Assembly (NCBI GenBank): GCA_025362235.1
Contig: JANYGZ010000027.1
Location: forward strand, 1 to 46,461
DNA: 46,461 bases
Direction of reading: 5' to 3'
DNA from: Ferruginibacter sp.
GTDB taxonomy: Bacteria; Bacteroidota; Bacteroidia; Chitinophagales; Chitinophagaceae
A program made the position numbers and the translations under genes. Below are positions 16,193-24,270 of the stretch, in pieces. The notes beneath the pieces are model-generated. The model saw only the letters and a program-made list of their open reading frames with translations. It had not been told where the DNA came from and made no database searches. Numbering within the stretch: position 1 is the first letter of the stretch; the number at the start of each line of letters is the position of its first letter.

Positions 16193-16687
16193 ATGCCTCA
16201 AGAATTTACCAACGGTGAGCAATTACACACTCAAAGGCCTTATTTTTTATCTGTTTTATGTGTGCTGGGTTTTATATTAAGTATAGCCAGTATTATTCAA
16301 AATGGAGTAGGTTTTTTTAGAGCTGATACAGAAGTTACAAGTATATTAGCCGGAACTGAAAAAACTCAATTAAAAAATCTTTTTGCTTTTGACAAGACGG
16401 CAGTTAATGCCCCCCTGGCTATCCATAACCTTAACCCAGAAAATTATGAAAAATTTTCTATTGGTGGTGTTGTTGCTGCTTTGCTATGCCTGGTAGGGGT
16501 TATTTTAATGTGGCTTCAAAAATTATCAGGTTTTTACTCATTTGTATTAGGTACTTTTTTTAACCTCATTACCCATTTTTTATTATTTGGGGATAATATT
16601 GGAGCAATGGGACTGTCATTGCTATGGGCATTTGTTGGATTAGCTTTAGCTATTTTATACAGCAGGCATCTTAATGAGATGGATTAG
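16193..16687 (+). CDS. Integral membrane protein of unknown function
   Basis: A 164-residue protein with four predicted membrane helices (about 17-40, 90-108, 112-130, 137-156) and a 45-residue loop between the first two that contains charged and polar residues. I recognise no family. The N-terminal dozen residues are polar and likely cytoplasmic. The start at 16193 gives the helix layout directly. It stands alone, upstream of rpsO. A weak hairpin (16767-16783, CCCCC/GGAGG with one mismatch) may close its transcript. Confidence 0.7.
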   Translation: MPQEFTNGEQLHTQRPYFLSVLCVLGFILSIASIIQNGVGFFRADTEVTSILAGTEKTQLKNLFAFDKTAVNAPLAIHNLNPENYEKFSIGGVVAALLCLVGVILMWLQKLSGFYSFVLGTFFNLITHFLLFGDNIGAMGLSLLWAFVGLALAILYSRHLNEMD

Positions 16688-16836
16688 TTTGAATATGCTT
16701 CTATCTTAAATTTCTTGTCCCGGCCTGATATCCCTTAGTGTTTATTAGCGAAAAAATATACCTTATAAAGCCCCCAGCGATGGAGGTTTTATTATTTAAT
16801 TTCATTTGTAACGTATTAAAATCAAATATTTTTTCC

Positions 16837-16844
16837 TACTTTTG
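16837..16844 (+). promoter_or_regulatory. -7 box upstream of rpsO
   Basis: TACTTTTG fits TAnnTTTG and lies 52 bases before the rpsO ATG. No clear -33 element at the standard distance. The predicted leader is about 45 bases. Confidence 0.55.
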
Positions 16845-16896
16845 CATCCGAATAAAAAAGAGTTAATTTAACAAAGACGTTATTAAAAACAAAGAA

Positions 16897-17169
16897 ATGC
16901 CTTATTTAACAATCGAAAAAAAAGCGAAAATTTTTACAGACTTTGGTGGTAAAGCTGCCAATACAGGATCAATTGAAGGTCAGGTTGCACTGTTAACAGA
17001 GCGTATCAACCACATTTCTGATCATCTTAAAACCAACAAAAAAGACTTCTCCTCTCAACGTGGATTGATGATGATGGTTGGTAAACGCAAGCGTTTATTA
17101 ACTTATCTAAGCAAGCACGATTTGACTGGCTACAGAGGTTTAATTGAAAAGTTAGGTCTGCGTAAATAA
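16897..17169 (+). CDS. rpsO: 30S ribosomal protein S15
   Basis: A 90-residue protein of the standard length. It carries the S15 features: the loop NTGSIEGQVALLTERI near 22-37, LKTNKKDFSSQRGL near 44-57 and GKRKRLLTYL near 62-71. S15 binds the central domain of 16S rRNA early in 30S assembly. Its place just before pnp is the order found in many bacteria. A GC-containing hairpin follows the stop. Confidence 0.97.
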   Translation: MPYLTIEKKAKIFTDFGGKAANTGSIEGQVALLTERINHISDHLKTNKKDFSSQRGLMMMVGKRKRLLTYLSKHDLTGYRGLIEKLGLRK

Positions 17170-17192
17170 AATAATACCATGTTAAAATAATT

Positions 17193-17227
17193 TAATTCCC
17201 AACTATAGTTATTACAGTTGGGAATTA
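17193..17227 (+). terminator. Hairpin after rpsO
   Basis: TAATTCCCAACT and its exact reverse complement form a 12-base stem with an 11-base loop, 23 bases after the rpsO stop. The run after it (TTGTTATTT) is only partly T-rich, so it may slow or partly stop transcription before pnp, or protect the rpsO message. Confidence 0.6.
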
Positions 17228-17238
17228 TTGTTATTTAT

Positions 17239-17259
17239 ACCCATTTTTTTTTAATGGGT
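17239..17259 (+). promoter_or_regulatory. Small hairpin in the pnp leader
   Basis: ACCCATT and AATGGGT pair around seven T, 42 bases before the pnp ATG. In enteric bacteria a leader hairpin cut by RNase III allows PNPase to control its own message; whether this one has such a role is inference. Confidence 0.4.
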
Positions 17260-17300
17260 GATTGTATTGCCCTTTTTCTAAATTATAATAAATTGTAAAT

Positions 17301-19448
17301 ATGAGTTTATCAACTAAATCAGTAACTTTTGATATAGGCGGCGGCCGCATGGTTACCATTGAAACAGGTAAAATGGCCCGCCAGGCTGATGGAGCTGTTA
17401 CAGTGCGCCAGGGAAATTGTATATTATTAGCTACTGTGGTGGCCAATAAAGAACCAAAAGAAGGTCAGAGTTTTTTTCCATTATCAGTAGATTACCAGGA
17501 AAAATTTTCATCTGCAGGCCGTGTGCCTGGCTCTTTCTTTAAAAGAGAAGCCCGTTTAAACGACTATGAAATATTAACCAGCCGTCTTATAGACAGGGCC
17601 TTGCGCCCTTTATTTCCGGAAGATTACCTGTGCGATGTTCAGGTATTAATTAGTCTTTTATCAAGTGATGCAGAAGTTTTACCCGATGCATTGGCTTGCC
17701 TGGCTGCTTCTGCGGCATTGGCTGTTTCTGATATTCCTATTCAGGAAATTATTTCTGAAGTACGCATTGGTAGAAAAAACGGGACGTTCATCGTTAACCC
17801 AAGCCGTACCGAATTGGCAGAATGTGATTTGGAATTTATCATAGCTGCTACCGAAAAGAATATCATGATGGTAGAAGGCGAGGCAAATGAATGCCAGGAG
17901 GAAGACCTGATTAAAGCAATTGAACTGGGTCACGAAGCGATTAAAGCGCAGATAAAAGCTCAGGCAGATTTGAGAGACCAGGTAGGTAGCGCAGTTAAAA
18001 GAGAGTATACCAAACCTTACCGAAACGAAGAACTAAATGAAAAGATATCAGCTTTTGCAAAAGATAAAATGTATGCTATTTCTGCAGCCGCTTCTGCAAA
18101 ACATGATAGAAGCGATGCCTACAAAGCTTTGCACGAAGAAGTGAAAACTTTTCTGGGAGAAGAATTACCAGAGCAGGATAAAAAATTAATTGGCCATTAC
18201 ACCGGCGAATTACAATATTACGTGGTAAGGGACATGATTTTAAACGACCGGAAACGTTTGGATGGAAGGGGTACTGAAGATGTTCGCCAGTTGGATATGG
18301 AAATAAGTGTTTTACCAACCCCGCATGGTTCTTCTTTGTTTACAAGGGGCGAGACCCAATCGCTTACAACCGTTACTTTCGGTACTCCGCTGGATGAATT
18401 ATTGGTGGAAAGCGCTTTTAAATCTGATTATACCAAATTCATTTTGCATTATAATTTTCCTCCATTTTCAACAGGCGAAGTAAAGATGATGAGGGGTGTT
18501 GGCCGCAGGGAAGTTGGCCATGGTAATTTGGCCATGCGGTCTTTAAAGAAAATGATGCCAGGTAAAGAATATCCTTATACTGTAAGAGTAGTGAGTGATA
18601 TTTTAGAATCAAACGGTTCCTCTTCAATGGCTACTGTTTGTGCAGGTTCACTGGCTTTAATGGATGCAGGCGTACCCGTAAAAAAACATGTAAGCGGCGT
18701 AGCAATGGGGCTTATTAAAAAAGAAGACCAATTTGCTGTACTGACAGATATTTTAGGTGATGAAGATCATTTGGGAGATATGGATTTTAAAGTTACCGGT
18801 ACACGTGATGGTATTTGTGGTGTGCAAATGGATATAAAGGTAGATGGCTTAAGCATGGATATTATGCGCCAGGCATTAGAGCAGGCACGTAAGGGCCGCC
18901 TGCATATTCTTGAAGCGATGTATGCTTGTATGCCTGAACACAGGGAAGAAGTTAAACCTCATGCACCACGTATGGTGAAGCTTATTATTGATAAGGAATA
19001 CATCGGCGCAGTGATAGGGCCAGGTGGTAAGATAATACAGGAAATGCAAAGGGAAACTGGCGCCACTATCAATATTGAAGAAGTAAACAATGCAGGTGAA
19101 GTAAGCGTATTTTCTGCATCTAAAGAAAGTCTTGATAAAGCCGTAAACTGGATTAAAGGCCTGGTAGCTACACCTGTAGTTGGTGATACTTACGAGGGCA
19201 CTGTCAAGAGCATTAAAGAGTTTGGTGCTTTTGTAGAATTTTTACCAAAGAAAGAAGGCTTGCTGCATATTAGTGAAATAAGCTGGAAACGTTTGGAAAC
19301 AATGGAAGGCATTTTTAAAGAAGGGGATAAAGTGAAAGTGAAATTATTGGAAATCGATCAGCGTACAGGTAAATTTAAATTAAGCCGCAAAGCATTGATG
19401 CCAAAACCAGAAGCACAGCCAAGGGGTGAAGCGCCTTCTAATAATTAA
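17301..19448 (+). CDS. pnp: Polyribonucleotide nucleotidyltransferase (PNPase)
   Basis: A 715-residue 3'-to-5' exoribonuclease that uses phosphate to degrade RNA and can add tails in reverse. The order is standard: first RNase PH-like domain (residues 1-230), a helical linker, a second RNase PH domain with GRGTEDVRQLD (near 323-333) and the catalytic region ESNGSSSMATVCAGSLALMDAGV (434-456), then a KH domain with VIGPGGK near 570-576, and an S1 domain from about 625 to 695 (GTVKSIKEFGAFVEF). The gene follows rpsO and is closed by a strong terminator. Confidence 0.97.
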   Translation: MSLSTKSVTFDIGGGRMVTIETGKMARQADGAVTVRQGNCILLATVVANKEPKEGQSFFPLSVDYQEKFSSAGRVPGSFFKREARLNDYEILTSRLIDRALRPLFPEDYLCDVQVLISLLSSDAEVLPDALACLAASAALAVSDIPIQEIISEVRIGRKNGTFIVNPSRTELAECDLEFIIAATEKNIMMVEGEANECQEEDLIKAIELGHEAIKAQIKAQADLRDQVGSAVKREYTKPYRNEELNEKISAFAKDKMYAISAAASAKHDRSDAYKALHEEVKTFLGEELPEQDKKLIGHYTGELQYYVVRDMILNDRKRLDGRGTEDVRQLDMEISVLPTPHGSSLFTRGETQSLTTVTFGTPLDELLVESAFKSDYTKFILHYNFPPFSTGEVKMMRGVGRREVGHGNLAMRSLKKMMPGKEYPYTVRVVSDILESNGSSSMATVCAGSLALMDAGVPVKKHVSGVAMGLIKKEDQFAVLTDILGDEDHLGDMDFKVTGTRDGICGVQMDIKVDGLSMDIMRQALEQARKGRLHILEAMYACMPEHREEVKPHAPRMVKLIIDKEYIGAVIGPGGKIIQEMQRETGATINIEEVNNAGEVSVFSASKESLDKAVNWIKGLVATPVVGDTYEGTVKSIKEFGAFVEFLPKKEGLLHISEISWKRLETMEGIFKEGDKVKVKLLEIDQRTGKFKLSRKALMPKPEAQPRGEAPSNN

Positions 19449-19467
19449 TTTATTTTTATAAAGCTAT

Positions 19468-19499
19468 AACTCCGGAGAAATTTTCCCCGGAGTTTTTTT
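19468..19499 (+). terminator. Terminator of pnp
   Basis: AACTCCGG pairs with CCGGAGTT around an 11-base loop and runs into a tract of T, 19 bases after the pnp stop. Confidence 0.9.
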
Positions 19500-19534
19500 A
19501 TGCTATTTTGCGGATTAAAGGGTAAAAAACATCC

Positions 19535-20353
19535 ATGAATTATATATCGTTTGATTTTGAAACAACAGATATTAATCAATCTGAACAATTAGTTGCATTG
19601 TTAAGTGAACAGGGCTTTGAGGGGTTTGAAGAAACAGACCAATATTTAAAAGCATTTGTAAAAGAAGATGATTTTAGTGAAACAGCTTTCAAAGCAATTG
19701 AAGCCTTATTTCCATCATTGATTTTCAAAAAAACAATTGTTGAAAATATTAACTGGAACAAGCAGTGGGAGGAAAGTTTTGAACCTGTTATGGTTAAAAA
19801 TTTTGTGGCAATACGGGCAGCTTTTCATCAGCCAATAACTCAGGTGGAATATGAAATAGTAATCACCCCTAAAATGAGCTTTGGTACTGGTCATCACGCT
19901 ACCACCCATTTAATGATAGAACAAATGCAACAACTTGATTTTGCAGGAAAAAAAGTATTGGATTTTGGCACAGGCACGGGGGTATTGGCTATTTTGGCAG
20001 AAAAACTGGGTGCAGCAAAGATAATGGCCATTGACAATGACGAATGGAGTATTACCAATGCAAAAGAAAATATACTCCAGAACAATTGCACTAAAATTGT
20101 TATTGAACAACATGATGCTATACCTGTTGATGAAAAATATGATATTATATTGGCTAACATCAATTTAAACGTAATTGCGGCCGGCCTTCGGGTTATTTCA
20201 TCGGTTTCAAACACAGCCTGTAATATACTTTTTAGCGGGTTTTTAAAAGAGGATGAAACAAATTTACAGGCTAATATTAAGGAAGTTGGGCTTCGATATA
20301 TTTCTACTTTGCAAAGAGCAGACTGGATTACAATTAAAGCAATTAAGTTATAA
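19535..20353 (+). CDS. prmA: Ribosomal protein L11 methyltransferase
   Basis: A 272-residue S-adenosylmethionine-dependent enzyme that methylates ribosomal protein L11. It shows the PrmA signature FGTGHHATT (116-124), the SAM-binding motif VLDFGTGTGVLAI (140-152), an acidic IDND motif near 169-172 and LANINLNV near 207-214 in place of the N-P/N-P-Y-type motif IV. The N-terminal 90 residues form the small substrate-recognition domain. It lies after the pnp terminator with its own start region. Confidence 0.93.
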   Translation: MNYISFDFETTDINQSEQLVALLSEQGFEGFEETDQYLKAFVKEDDFSETAFKAIEALFPSLIFKKTIVENINWNKQWEESFEPVMVKNFVAIRAAFHQPITQVEYEIVITPKMSFGTGHHATTHLMIEQMQQLDFAGKKVLDFGTGTGVLAILAEKLGAAKIMAIDNDEWSITNAKENILQNNCTKIVIEQHDAIPVDEKYDIILANINLNVIAAGLRVISSVSNTACNILFSGFLKEDETNLQANIKEVGLRYISTLQRADWITIKAIKL

Positions 20354-20414
20354 ATATTATACTAATTAACAATAGAATTACGTTAACAAATCAAGTCTCC
20401 AATCAATTTATCTG

Positions 20415-20422
20415 TATATTTG
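20415..20422 (+). promoter_or_regulatory. -7 box upstream of plsY
   Basis: TATATTTG fits TAnnTTTG, 23 bases before the plsY ATG. No TTG is found 19-21 bases upstream. Confidence 0.5.
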
Positions 20423-20445
20423 TAATCAACTCATCAAAATATTCA

Positions 20446-21093
20446 ATGAAAGAAGTTTTATTAATAATTATAGCTTATATAATTGGCTCTGTACCAACGG
20501 CTTTAATAGTAAGTAAGAACTTTTTCGGAGTTGATATTCGGGATTACGGAAGCGGAAATATGGGTGCTACCAATACATTCAGGGTATTGGGTTCAAAATA
20601 CGGCACCATTGTAATGATATTTGATATTTTAAAGGGAATGGCCGCCGTTGCGCTTTGTTATTTTTTACCACGCTATTTAGATGACGAATGGGCCCGCACT
20701 AACCTGATGGTTGGCTTAGGTTTAGCTGCGGTAGTAGGGCATATATTCCCCATTTTTGCCCAATTTAGGGGTGGCAAAGGAGTTGCAACTTTATTTGGAA
20801 TGATGCTGGCAATACAACCAGTTATTGCAGCAAGTTGTGTGGGTGTTTTCTTATTAGTTTTATTTCTTACAAGATATGTGTCTTTAAGTTCTATTTTAGC
20901 CGGGTTATCATTGCCTATCTGTGTTTTATGGATATGGAACGATGAGGTGGTTTTATATAGGATATTTGCAATTTTGGTGGCAGTTCTGATTATCCTTACG
21001 CACCAAAAAAATATTATAAAAATTTTAAGAGGCAGTGAAAGCCGTATCCCTATTTTCAAACACCGCGACAGACGCAGGGCACGCCGCAAATAG
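20446..21093 (+). CDS. plsY: Glycerol-3-phosphate acyltransferase PlsY
   Basis: A 215-residue inner-membrane enzyme that transfers an acyl group from acyl-phosphate to glycerol 3-phosphate, the first step of phospholipid synthesis. It shows the three PlsY motifs: GSVPTALIVSK (14-24), GSGNMGATNTFRVLG (36-50) and the loop FRGGKGVATLFG (about 108-119). At least five membrane helices are predicted. The C-terminus is basic (HRDRRRARRK), as often in this family. It appears to be a single-gene unit. Confidence 0.95.
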   Translation: MKEVLLIIIAYIIGSVPTALIVSKNFFGVDIRDYGSGNMGATNTFRVLGSKYGTIVMIFDILKGMAAVALCYFLPRYLDDEWARTNLMVGLGLAAVVGHIFPIFAQFRGGKGVATLFGMMLAIQPVIAASCVGVFLLVLFLTRYVSLSSILAGLSLPICVLWIWNDEVVLYRIFAILVAVLIILTHQKNIIKILRGSESRIPIFKHRDRRRARRK

Positions 21094-21201
21094 GCTCTCT
21101 GTTTTTCTCCTTTTTCTCCTTTTTACCATATTATTTTAATTGAAATTATTAATTCTAAAAATTGGTACGCCGATTGTTTAGAAGTAATTAAATTAAGTAA
21201 A

Positions 21202-22005
21202 ATGAAAAAAATTATTATCCTTATAGTTTCCTTGCCTTTATTTATTGCCTGTAATAAAAATGCGGTAACAGGCCGTAACCAGCTCAGTTTAATACCCGAA
21301 AGCCAGTTGCAGGAAATGGCAGTTACCCAGTATAAAAGTTTTCTAACAGAAAATAAAGTGGTAAGTACTACATCAAATAAAGATGCTGAAATGGTGGTGC
21401 GTGTAGGAACCCGTATTGCCCATGCTATTACTGACTATTATACAAAACAGGGAAAAGGAGATATTTTAAAAGGGTATAAATGGGAATTTAACCTTGTAGA
21501 CAATAAACAGGTAAATGCCTGGTGCATGCCGGGAGGAAAAGTTGTTGTATATACCGGCCTATTGCCTATTGCTCAAAATGAAGCTGCCCTTGCAATTGTT
21601 TTGGGCCACGAAATAACCCATGCAGTGGCTCAACATGGCAACGAAAGAATGAGTAAAGAAATATTGGCACAGGGTTTAGGTGAGTTGGCAAATGTTGCTA
21701 CATCCGGTAACCAGCAGGTAAACAATATTTTTAATACTGTATATGGGCCTGGCAGCCAGCTTGCCTACACTTTACCCAATTCGCGTAAAGAGGAATATGA
21801 GGCAGATCATTACGGTTTAATATTTGCTGCCATGGCTGGGTATAATCCAAGGGAAGCTATCGCGTTTTGGGAAAGAATGATTGCTGCAAGTAATGGACAA
21901 GCTCCTCCTGAATTTTTAAGCGACCACCCAGCAGATGCTAACCGTATTGACAAATTAAATGGGTATATGAATGAAGCCCTGAAATATTACAAGCCGGTAA
22001 AATAA
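21202..22005 (+). CDS. M48 family metallopeptidase, lipoprotein
   Basis: A 267-residue protein with a lipoprotein signal (LPLFIAC, Cys17) followed by NKNAVTGRNQLSLIPE, the typical start of YcaL/LoiP-type M48 proteases. The zinc motif is HEITHA near 143-148, with the third ligand in EEYEADHYG near 198-206. A C-terminal helix with DHPADANRI closes the catalytic domain. It is expected to face the periplasm, anchored in a membrane, and to degrade misfolded envelope proteins. A strong terminator follows, so it is transcribed alone or at the end of its unit. Confidence 0.92.
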   Translation: MKKIIILIVSLPLFIACNKNAVTGRNQLSLIPESQLQEMAVTQYKSFLTENKVVSTTSNKDAEMVVRVGTRIAHAITDYYTKQGKGDILKGYKWEFNLVDNKQVNAWCMPGGKVVVYTGLLPIAQNEAALAIVLGHEITHAVAQHGNERMSKEILAQGLGELANVATSGNQQVNNIFNTVYGPGSQLAYTLPNSRKEEYEADHYGLIFAAMAGYNPREAIAFWERMIAASNGQAPPEFLSDHPADANRIDKLNGYMNEALKYYKPVK

Positions 22006-22025
22006 TAACACCATTGCATTATAAT

Positions 22026-22057
22026 AAAAAGACCTATATCATCAATAGGTCTTTTTT
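22026..22057 (+). terminator. Terminator after the M48 gene
   Basis: AAAAAGACCTAT pairs perfectly with ATAGGTCTTTTT (12 bp) around a short loop and ends in a T run, 20 bases after the stop. Confidence 0.92.
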
Positions 22058-22193
22058 ATTGGGGGTAAAAAAAAATAACTAACTTTGTATTGTTCCTTTA
22101 GTCTTTTATCTGAATGTTAACTCGCCCCATTTTAAAACTCCGTGGTTTTCAGGTTACTAACATTATTGCCAAGCTTTTAAAACACTCTTAATT

Positions 22194-22856
22194 ATGGAAG
22201 TATTAGCACCATCACAATCAATATTAGAAAAATTACAGTTAAAGGACGAAAAAAATCTTTTAATACAAGGATTACCCTCCACTATCGAAAAACAATTTGT
22301 TAAGTTATATTTTGCTAAGAACATTACCCCATTATTAAAGATAAAAAAAATTGATTTCGCCCTTGTTTTTGCTATTAATAAAAACCAGTTAAAGGATATT
22401 TTAAGGGATGTATTACCTGCCTTAAATGAAGATGCCAAACTTTGGATAGCCTATCCTAAATTAACTTCTAAAATTGTTAGCGACCTTTCGAGAGATTGTA
22501 ACTGGGAATGTATTGCACAATTAGGGTACGAAGGAGTAAGGATGATATCATTGGATCATGTATGGTGCGCCATGAGGTTTAAAAAATCGGAGCAGGTAAA
22601 ACATGTAGTGAAAGAATTTACTCAATTAGAATATATTAATACGGAAACAAGGGTAATTACTGCTCCGCCAGAACTTGAAAAACTATTTAGCGGTAATGCC
22701 AAAGCCAAGGCATTTTTTGAAACCCTTTCTTTTACCAATAAGAAAGAATACGTAATGTGGATTACAGGCACTAAGAAGGAGGAAACAAAACTAGCCCGTT
22801 TAGAAGCTACGATTGAAAAATTAAATAGCGGAAGAAAAAACCCGTCGGATAAGTAA
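22194..22856 (+). CDS. YdeI/OmpD-associated family protein
   Basis: A 220-residue cytoplasmic protein with two parts. Residues 1-130 resemble a DUF3052-like domain, with an alternating hydrophobic core and LWIAYPKLTSK near 82-92. The C-terminal 60 residues are the YdeI/OmdA pattern: LEKLFSGNAKAKAFFETLSF, then KKEYVMWI, KKEETKLARLEATIEKL and GRKNPSDK. In other bacteria such proteins are linked to bacteriocin protection or envelope stress, but the mechanism is not established. It ends two bases before the convergent next gene. Confidence 0.78.
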   Translation: MEVLAPSQSILEKLQLKDEKNLLIQGLPSTIEKQFVKLYFAKNITPLLKIKKIDFALVFAINKNQLKDILRDVLPALNEDAKLWIAYPKLTSKIVSDLSRDCNWECIAQLGYEGVRMISLDHVWCAMRFKKSEQVKHVVKEFTQLEYINTETRVITAPPELEKLFSGNAKAKAFFETLSFTNKKEYVMWITGTKKEETKLARLEATIEKLNSGRKNPSDK

Positions 22857-22858
22857 AA

Positions 22859-23380
22859 TCAACCCTGTACGTTTATCGCAAACTTTATACGCTTAGCCAG
22901 CCAGCTGTCTTTTACAGCAATAAGCCAGTTTTGCAGTAATTCTTTTTTTGTAGTTACTGTATTATTGAAATAGATAGAGTCTGCATTTATAAAGTTGTTT
23001 TCTGCTGCATAATTCAATTGGTATAAAGGAAGCAGCTCAACCTTGTCTTTTATTATAAAAGCAAGCGTTTGCCTGTCAAATAAATCTACTTTAAATTGTT
23101 TTTCTATTTCCTTAATTATATGTACTGAGCTATCTGTACTGCAACCACTAACACCGGCAATAGTTTCATCTGCCATCAAAACAATGAATTGCCCGAAAAA
23201 TAAATTGGCATAACCTTTTACTGTTGCACCATGGCTTTTCCAGCTATCTGTAAATTTTTCCAGTATTTCTTCTATTTGTAAAGCCTCACTTAAAAAAAAT
23301 AAGCGGCTGCTTTGATATATCCATACTCTTGATGTATCAGAAAAATCGTCGGGTATCTGTTCTTTAAAATTAATATTCAT
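22859..23380 (-). CDS. Conserved Bacteroidetes protein, often labelled ABC transporter ATPase
   Basis: A 173-residue protein with the conserved block DFSDTSRVWIYQSSR (12-26), a central FVLMADET-like strand and SGCSTDSSVHIIKEIE (about 78-93) followed by VDLFDRQTLAF. This pattern is widespread in Bacteroidetes, where it is commonly annotated as an ABC transporter ATPase, but no Walker A or ABC signature is present, so that name is misleading. Function unknown. It lies nine bases downstream of the CCG-type iron-sulfur protein gene and is probably co-transcribed with it. Confidence 0.7.
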   Translation of the reverse strand: MNINFKEQIPDDFSDTSRVWIYQSSRLFFLSEALQIEEILEKFTDSWKSHGATVKGYANLFFGQFIVLMADETIAGVSGCSTDSSVHIIKEIEKQFKVDLFDRQTLAFIIKDKVELLPLYQLNYAAENNFINADSIYFNNTVTTKKELLQNWLIAVKDSWLAKRIKFAINVQG

Positions 23381-23389
23381 AGTGCAAAA

Positions 23390-24169
23390 TTATAACAATG
23401 AAGCGGCAATTAGTTCCGCAATATCCAATACCTGAATTTCTTCTTCTTTATTACTGTTTTTTACACCATCTGTCATCATGGTATTGCAAAAAGGGCAGGC
23501 TGCTGCAATTACTGTGGCGCCGGTTTCCAGAGCATCATTTGTTCTTTCAAGGTTAATGCGTATAGTACCCTTTTCTTCTTCCTTAAACATTTGGGCCCCA
23601 CCGGCACCGCAACATAAACCATTGCTTCGACAGCGTTTCATCTCCACCAGCTCAGCATCCAATGCTTCCAATACTTTCCTGGGAGCCTCATAAATATTAT
23701 TGGCCCTGCCAAGATAACAACTATCATGATAAGTAATTTTTTTGCCTTTAAAACTACCTCCTTCACGTAATTTTATTTTTCCTTCATCAATCAGCTGTTG
23801 TAAAAAAACAGCATGATGAATCACTTCGTAACTGCCACCTAATTCAGGGTATTCATTTTTTAATGTATTAAAACAGTGCGGGCAGGCCGTTACGATTTTT
23901 TTTATTCCATAGCTATTCAGCACCTGTATATTCTGATAAGCCATCATCTGGAACATAAATTCATTACCAGCTCTTCTTGCCGGGTCGCCCGTACACATTT
24001 CTTCTTTTCCTAAAATGGCATATTTGGTACCTACTTTATCTAAAATTGTCACAAATGCTTTGGTTATTTTCTGGGCCCGCTGATCAAAACTTCCTGCACA
24101 TCCTACCCAGAATAAAACATCAGGGCTTTCGCCATTTGCCATCATTTCTGCCATTGTTGGTACATGCAT
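23390..24169 (-). CDS. CCG-domain iron-sulfur protein (heterodisulfide reductase/LutA-like)
   Basis: A 259-residue protein with two cysteine-rich CCG-type domains. The first has FWVGCAGSFD (20-29), a cysteine in EEMCTGDPAR and CPHCFNTLKNEYP (about 95-107). The second has HDSCYLGR (149-156), the CCGAGGAQMF box near 187-196 and CPFCNTMM near 225-232. Such subunits carry a noncubane cluster in thiol-disulfide or lactate/glycolate-type oxidations. They usually pair with a 4Fe-4S ferredoxin-like subunit; none is adjacent here, as the upstream neighbour is divergent. Its electron donor is therefore unknown. Confidence 0.85.
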   Translation of the reverse strand: MHVPTMAEMMANGESPDVLFWVGCAGSFDQRAQKITKAFVTILDKVGTKYAILGKEEMCTGDPARRAGNEFMFQMMAYQNIQVLNSYGIKKIVTACPHCFNTLKNEYPELGGSYEVIHHAVFLQQLIDEGKIKLREGGSFKGKKITYHDSCYLGRANNIYEAPRKVLEALDAELVEMKRCRSNGLCCGAGGAQMFKEEEKGTIRINLERTNDALETGATVIAAACPFCNTMMTDGVKNSNKEEEIQVLDIAELIAASLL

Positions 24170-24189
24170 AATTGTTGTTTTGAGTATAG

Positions 24190-24197
24190 CAAATGTA
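24190..24197 (-). promoter_or_regulatory. -7 box upstream of the CCG protein gene
   Basis: On the minus strand TACATTTG fits TAnnTTTG, 20 bases before the ATG at 24169. The -33 side is not convincing. Confidence 0.45.
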
Positions 24198-24246
24198 ATT
24201 AATAGTTGCTGTTTTATGCAGGGTGTTTTTTGTGCTGTGAAGATGC

Positions 24247-24254
24247 TATTTTTG
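24247..24254 (+). promoter_or_regulatory. -7 box upstream of the ATP-grasp-like gene
   Basis: TATTTTTG matches the consensus exactly and lies 16 bases before the GTG start at 24271. No TTG stands at 19-21 bases. Confidence 0.5.
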
Positions 24255-24270
24255 AATTATAATAAGCAAT

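Noticed and set aside
16767..16783. Hairpin CCCCC/GGAGG before rpsO as a riboswitch or leader element
   Set aside because: The stem is short with a mismatch and lies upstream of the likely rpsO promoter, so at most it ends the previous transcript.
22859..23380. ABC transporter ATPase, a common label for this family
   Set aside because: There is no Walker A, Walker B or LSGGQ-type motif.
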